Part shown: piece after piece, positions 59,874 to 64,000 of the stretch
Position numbering within the stretch: the stretch's first letter is position 1
How the letters are laid out: each line of letters starts with the position of its first letter
Assembly (NCBI GenBank): GCA_026705025.1
Contig: JAPPBN010000045.1
Coordinates: 227,600-291,599, forward strand
Direction: 5' to 3'
From: Bin125 sp026705025
GTDB taxonomy: Bacteria > Chloroflexota > Dehalococcoidia > Bin125
DNA length: 64,000 nt
The notes under the pieces: generated by a model
The model's database searches: none
Told to the model about the DNA's origin: nothing
The model's input: the letters and a program-made list of their open reading frames with translations, nothing else
Program-made: the position numbers and the translations under genes

Positions 59874-60389
59874 CTATTCACTTTCCGTGTCGATCGTCAG
59901 CATCAAGTCGCCCTGGTCGACTGCATCCCCGGCATTGACGGACACGTCGACGATCCGGCCATCAGCGGGTGAGCGAATCTCGTTGTTCATCTTCATCGCG
60001 ACCATGACGAGCAACGGATCGCCCTCCTGGACCTGATCGCCATCGGCGACAAGCACCTCGGTCACCTGTCCGGTCATTGGAGCGGTGAGTCGGACTTCGC
60101 CTTCAATCGCCGGTCCGGTCTGAGTCAGCGCGCCGGCGCTGCGCTCGATCTCCGCCGAGTACCGGTCCGGACCGATAAACACGTCGAGCGACATTCCCTC
60201 GCGGCGAATGGCAATAGGAATGCGTTCGCCGTCAACCCAGAGCCGAAACAGCGTGCTGTCGTCGACCGATTCCAACTCGACGTCATAACTCTTACCGTCG
60301 AATTCGGCGCGATACTGGCCATCGCCGTTCTCGTCGATGGAGACTTCCTGGAGTCCACCCTGGACGATTAGCCGGTAGTTCTTCGCCAT
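59874..60389 (-). CDS. Biotin carboxyl carrier protein (acyl-CoA carboxylase)
   Basis: Carries carboxybiotin from the biotin carboxylase to a carboxyltransferase. The 171-residue protein has a beta-rich N-terminal part (1-90) and a C-terminal biotinyl domain (VRLTAPMTGQVTEVLVADGDQVQEGDPLLVMVAMKMNNEIRSPADGRIVDVSVNAGDAVDQGDLMLTI) with the biotinylated Lys133 in AMKM. The residue before AMKM is Val130 instead of the usual Glu. The PMTG hinge and length suggest the acetyl/propionyl-CoA carboxylase type rather than classical AccB. It overlaps accC by 22 bases. Confidence 0.92.
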   Translation of the reverse strand: MAKNYRLIVQGGLQEVSIDENGDGQYRAEFDGKSYDVELESVDDSTLFRLWVDGERIPIAIRREGMSLDVFIGPDRYSAEIERSAGALTQTGPAIEGEVRLTAPMTGQVTEVLVADGDQVQEGDPLLVMVAMKMNNEIRSPADGRIVDVSVNAGDAVDQGDLMLTIDTESE

Positions 60390-61930
60390 CCCTGCTCCAC
60401 AGGAAATCGCCGTCCGCGCGCGGACTGGGCCCATGCACGCCCGCGGGGTTGCGTGCCGCCACGCTCGGATTCCGCCCGCTCGCCCTGGGTATGGAAGAAC
60501 AGCGCCGCCGCCAGGGCAGCTTCGGCGCCGCTTGCCGGTCGGTCTGTTGAATCGAGAATCTCATTCTCCTCGACATACAGCGTATGAATGTCGCCATCAC
60601 GGAAGCGTTCATCGTCCATCAGAGCCTGGTGGAATGGGATGGACGTGCTGACACCGATCACCAGGTACTCGCCAAGGGCCCGCTTCATTCGGCGGATGCA
60701 CTGCTCCCTGGTCTCTCCCCAGGTGATGAGCTTGCTGATCAACGAGTCATAGTAGGGGCTGATCCCGACGCCCCGAGCGAGCATTGAGTCGAGCCGCACG
60801 CCGGGACCGTCCGCTTCGCGGTACCAGGCGATTGGCCCGACCGAGGGGGCGAAATCGAGGTATGGATCTTCTGCCGTGATCCGGCATTCCATCGCCCAGC
60901 CGCGGATTGGACGCTCGGCCGCCGTGTAGCCCAGCGGCAGGCCACCGGCGATGCGGAGCTGGTCCTGGACCAGATCAACGCCGCGGACCAGTTCGGTGAC
61001 GGGATGCTCGACCTGCAGGCGCGTATTCATTTCGAGGAAGGCGAAGTTCTGGCCATCGGGCGCGCCGGGATCATTCCAGACCAGAAACTCGACCGTACCG
61101 GTTGAGGTGTAGTTGCAGGCCCGGGCTGCGTTGGTTGCGGCTTCTTCCATCCGAGCTCTGAGCTGGGGCGACATGCCCGGCGCCGGTGACTCTTCGACCA
61201 ACTTCTGTCGGCGACGTTGCGCCGAGCAATCGCGTTCGCCTAGGCAGACGATGTTGCCCCTCGTGTCGGCGACGACCTGGATCTCAATGTGGCGGGCCGG
61301 CCGAAGCAGCTTTTCGACGAACACGGCGCCGTCGCCGAATGCAGTGATCGCTTCTTCCTGCGCCTGCTGAACAGCGCGCTCCAGATCGTCGGCGGAGTCG
61401 ACAATGCGAATGCCTCGACCACCGCCTCCCGCGGCCGCCTTGATCACGACCGGATAGCCGATCTCGTCCGCAGTCCGTTTCGCTTCGTCCGGGTCGAGCA
61501 ACGGATCGATGGCCCCGGGGATGATTGGCACGCCTGCCTGTTTCATTGTCCGGCGCGATTCGATCTTGTCGCCCATCAGCTCAATCGCTTCAGGCGACGG
61601 GCCCACGAAGATGATCCCGTTCTCTCTGCAAGCGCGGGCAAAGTTCGCGTTCTCGGACAGGAATCCGTAGCCGGGGTGGACGGCGTCGGCTCCGGTCTCC
61701 CGCGCGGCCGAGAGCACCGCGTCAATCGACAGATAGCTCTCCGCCGGCGCCGAACCGCCGATCCGCACGGCCTCGTCGGCCATGCGGACATGCCGCGAGG
61801 TCCGGTCCGCATCGGAGAAGACGGCAACGGTGCTGACGCCCAGGTCGCGAGCGCCGCGAATGACGCGAACGGCGATTTCACCGCGATTGGCGATGAGAAG
61901 CTTGTCAAATGGCCGTTCAGAATCGGTCAT
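60368..61930 (-). CDS. accC: Biotin carboxylase subunit of acetyl/propionyl-CoA carboxylase
   Basis: Carboxylates biotin with ATP and bicarbonate. The 520-residue ATP-grasp protein has KLLIANRGEIAVRVIRGARDLGV, VHPGYGFLSENANFAR, VIKAAAGGGGRGIRIV, VEKLLRPARHIEIQVVADTRGNIVCLGERDCSAQRRRQKLVEESPAP, FLEMNTRLQVEHPVTELVRGVDLV and ECRITAEDP. It has about 60 more C-terminal residues than E. coli AccC, a polar tail without a recognisable domain. AGGAAG lies six bases before the ATG; a TATGAT hexamer at 61991-61996 may be its -10. The carboxyltransferase is not in the window. Confidence 0.96.
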   Translation of the reverse strand: MTDSERPFDKLLIANRGEIAVRVIRGARDLGVSTVAVFSDADRTSRHVRMADEAVRIGGSAPAESYLSIDAVLSAARETGADAVHPGYGFLSENANFARACRENGIIFVGPSPEAIELMGDKIESRRTMKQAGVPIIPGAIDPLLDPDEAKRTADEIGYPVVIKAAAGGGGRGIRIVDSADDLERAVQQAQEEAITAFGDGAVFVEKLLRPARHIEIQVVADTRGNIVCLGERDCSAQRRRQKLVEESPAPGMSPQLRARMEEAATNAARACNYTSTGTVEFLVWNDPGAPDGQNFAFLEMNTRLQVEHPVTELVRGVDLVQDQLRIAGGLPLGYTAAERPIRGWAMECRITAEDPYLDFAPSVGPIAWYREADGPGVRLDSMLARGVGISPYYDSLISKLITWGETREQCIRRMKRALGEYLVIGVSTSIPFHQALMDDERFRDGDIHTLYVEENEILDSTDRPASGAEAALAAALFFHTQGERAESERGGTQPRGRAWAQSARGRRFPVEQGWRRTTG

Positions 61931-62037
61931 CCACGACTTCCTGGAACTGACTCGGCGAGGGGACTGTCCGTGCAGTTGCCGGCCGTAAGAATCATAGCCG
62001 TCGACAACGTTGGAGAGTATCGGAACATCGACGCTGT

Positions 62038-63876
62038 TCAGGCCGGCTTGATCGCGCGTGAGTCCTTGAGTTCAGTCAACATCTGCCGAATCTCTTCCAC
62101 CGGCATCGCGCCCAGATCGTCGCCGCCGCGGACGCGCACAGCGGCCGAGCGCGCTTCTACCTCGCGATCGCCGATGACCAACAGATAGGGAATCTTGCGG
62201 CGCTGGCCGTTGCGAATTTTGGCCTGCATCCGCTCGTTACCGTCGTCCACGTCGACCCGTAATCCGGCCGTACGCATGTCGGCGGCTACTTCGTGCGCCC
62301 AGTCCAGATGTCGATCGGCAATCGGAATGCAGCGCGCCTGGATCGGGGCCAGCCAGAGCGGAAACGCGCCTGCGTAGTGCTCAATCAGGATGCCGAGAAA
62401 GCGCTCGAACGACCCATGGATCGCGCGATGAATCACGACGGGAGTCCGTCGTTCTCCATCGTCGGCGACATAAACACAGCCCAGCCGGGCCGGCTGAATC
62501 AGATCGAGCTGGATGGTTGAGAGCTGCCATTCGCGTCCCATGACATCGGAGACGAACAGGTCAGCCTTGGGTCCATAGAAGGCGGCCTCGCCTTCCTGCT
62601 CCACGTAGTCGATGCCGGCCCGGTCCAGGGCGTCACGCAAGGCGCGAACGGCGAAGGACCAGGCGTCCGGATCGTCAACGAACTTGCCGCCCTCGCCGGG
62701 TAGCGAAAGCTCGTAGCGGAAGTTGGGCATGCCGTAGGTCTCAAACAATGTCTGGACCAGTTCCAGCACCCTCGAGACTTCTTCGGAGATCTGCTCCGGC
62801 GTGATGAAAATGTGGCAGTCGTCTTGCGTCAGTGACCTGACTCTGGTCAGCCCAGATAGCTGCCCGGACTTCTCGAATCGGTACAGCGTGGTGTACTCGG
62901 CGTATCGCAGGGGCAACTCGCGATAGGAGTGCAGCGTGTTGTTGTAGAGCGTCATGTGGACGGGACAGTTCATTGGCTTCAGGAAATACGCGTCCCCATC
63001 GCCGCCGTCTTCATTGTGCTCGTGCATGGCCGGATACATGACGTCGGAGTAGTTCTCCAGGTGGCCCGATCGCCGGAACAGCTCTCCCCGAGCAACGTGT
63101 CCCGTCCAGACCTCCTGGTATCCGCGCGCCTCCTGGAGTTCGCGAATCAGCCGCTCCATCTCCTGCCTGACGATTGCCCCGTCCGGCAGCAGCAAGGGAA
63201 CGCCCGCTCCAACCAGCTCCGAGAACGCGAACAGCTCGAGGTCGCGGCCCAGGCGGCGATGATCGCGGCGCTGCGCCTCCTCGATCCGGGCGAAATGGGC
63301 ATCCAGCTCCTCACGAGTGGCGAACAGTGCGCCGTAGACCCGCTGCAGCTGGGGCCGTTCCTCGTCGCCGCGCCAGTATGCGCCGGCCACGTTGGTCAAT
63401 CGGAACGGGCCGATCTGTTTGGTCGATTCGACGTGTCCGCCGCGGCAGAGGTCGGTGAACTCGGCATGAGTGCAAATGCCCAACTCAGCCGAGTCGTCCG
63501 AAAACTGCTCAATCAGCTCCTGCTTGAATGGTTGGTCGCGAAATCGCTCGCGCGCTTCATCAACCGAAATCTCTTCCCAGATGAAGCGGTGATTGCGGCG
63601 CATCTCCTTGCGCATCCGCTTCTGAATCTCAGACAAATCCTCAGGAGTCAGCGGCCGCGGCAGATCGAAATCGTAGTAGAAGCCAGAGTCGATCGGCGGT
63701 CCGATGCCGATCTTACCCTCGGGGAACATTTGCAGGACGACCTGAGCGAGGACGTGCGCGGCCGAATGCCGCATTCGGTGCAGCCATTCCGCCTCGTCAA
63801 CCTCGTTCGGGGATGCAATGCCGCTGGGTTCGCCGTCATCAAGCGCGACCCCGGCATCGAACTCGTCTTCAGCCAT
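62038..63876 (-). CDS. thrS: Threonyl-tRNA synthetase lacking the TGS domain
   Basis: Charges tRNA-Thr. The 612-residue protein begins with a short acidic leader and goes straight into the editing domain (MRHSAAHVLAQVVLQMFPEGKIGIGPPIDSGFYYDF; TDLCRGGHVEST). The class II core follows with its zinc ligands (KPMNCPVHM, DDCHIF, VIHRAIHGSFERFLGILIEHYAG), then the anticodon-binding domain (ARCIPIADRHLDWAHEVAADMRTAGLRVDVDDGNERMQAKIRNGQRRKIPYLLVIGDREVE). The usual 60-residue N-terminal TGS domain is missing. The start is ATG at 63874-63876; a tRNA-Val gene lies 70 bases upstream. Confidence 0.96.
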   Translation of the reverse strand: MAEDEFDAGVALDDGEPSGIASPNEVDEAEWLHRMRHSAAHVLAQVVLQMFPEGKIGIGPPIDSGFYYDFDLPRPLTPEDLSEIQKRMRKEMRRNHRFIWEEISVDEARERFRDQPFKQELIEQFSDDSAELGICTHAEFTDLCRGGHVESTKQIGPFRLTNVAGAYWRGDEERPQLQRVYGALFATREELDAHFARIEEAQRRDHRRLGRDLELFAFSELVGAGVPLLLPDGAIVRQEMERLIRELQEARGYQEVWTGHVARGELFRRSGHLENYSDVMYPAMHEHNEDGGDGDAYFLKPMNCPVHMTLYNNTLHSYRELPLRYAEYTTLYRFEKSGQLSGLTRVRSLTQDDCHIFITPEQISEEVSRVLELVQTLFETYGMPNFRYELSLPGEGGKFVDDPDAWSFAVRALRDALDRAGIDYVEQEGEAAFYGPKADLFVSDVMGREWQLSTIQLDLIQPARLGCVYVADDGERRTPVVIHRAIHGSFERFLGILIEHYAGAFPLWLAPIQARCIPIADRHLDWAHEVAADMRTAGLRVDVDDGNERMQAKIRNGQRRKIPYLLVIGDREVEARSAAVRVRGGDDLGAMPVEEIRQMLTELKDSRAIKPA

Positions 63877-63946
63877 CCGCCTGCCATCTGGGCTCGGCCC
63901 GCAGCGATCACTGGCGGATCATGCCGGGCTGACCGAATCGTGTAGG

Positions 63947-64000
63947 TGGTGGGCGATACTGGACTTGAACCAGTGACCTCTGCGATGTCAACGCAGCGCT
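63947..64000 (-). tRNA. tRNA-Val (anticodon GAC), partial
   Basis: The minus strand shows the anticodon arm CTGCG-TTGACAT-CGCAG with anticodon GAC, a variable loop, the T arm CTGG-TTCAAGT-CCAG, and the acceptor 3' strand ATCGCCC followed by A and an encoded CCA. The 5' part (acceptor 5' strand and D arm) lies beyond the window. It is immediately upstream of thrS on the same strand and may share its transcript. Confidence 0.93.

Overview
The window is a compact, G+C-rich bacterial chromosome segment with about 50 protein genes, one partial tRNA and no rRNA. Gene content suggests a member of Chloroflexota, probably near Dehalococcoidia/SAR202. The evidence is a DnaG zinc finger of C-x3-C form, an RpoD with a very long low-complexity N-terminus, an EF-P with Arg at the loop tip, a PDZ/radical-SAM DUF512 protein, and two enzymes of coenzyme F420 families side by side. 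The phylum is an inference; no rRNA marker is present. Almost all genes are ordinary housekeeping genes in tightly overlapping operons, many with GTG or TTG starts.

Layout. 1-2.4 kb (minus): fmt (cut by the window edge), secG and a yvcK-like gene. 2.5-11.6 kb is the least ordinary part: two tandem aldo/keto reductases, a secreted ORFan of lower G+C, gatB, an SbcD-like metallophosphoesterase, an HTH ORFan, an acrylyl-CoA-reductase-like dehydrogenase, an F420-type LLM oxidoreductase and a Ddn-type nitroreductase. It is sprinkled with palindromic intergenic repeats. 11.6-30.4 kb (minus): dnaG-rpoD with a clear promoter, a membrane-anchored beta-domain protein, ppsA, glmS, DUF512, ispH, plsC, cmk, rluB, a lamin-tail-domain surface protein, a small gene overlapping it, and a PurN-like formyltransferase. 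30.8-42 kb (minus): glmU - CBS/CorC protein - dprA - topA - xerD - aroQ - pepQ - efp - xseA - xseB, many joined by 4-base overlaps. 42-51 kb (plus): alaS - ruvX - mltG - aroE - hypothetical - aroC - aroKB fusion - acyP, which with aroQ holds most of the shikimate pathway. 51-54 kb (minus): Lrp-type RAM protein - moeA - cytochrome P450. 54-58.3 kb (plus): pheS-pheT, then an unknown gene preceded by a near-perfect CIRCE/HrcA operator. 58.4-64 kb (minus): thrS, accC-BCCP, infC-rpmI-rplT and, upstream of thrS, a tRNA-Val running off the right edge.

The most notable signals outside the genes are: the CIRCE-like inverted repeat at 57768-57794 in front of an unrecognised gene; -10 boxes placed exactly 6-7 bases before start codons (leaderless geometry) at yvcK, the small 29.3 kb gene and gatB; two arrays of motifs repeated every 10 bp in the leaders of efp and of the PurN-like gene; and three families of palindromic intergenic repeats, one copy apparently inserted inside another. 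No CRISPR array, insertion sequence, prophage or defence system was seen.
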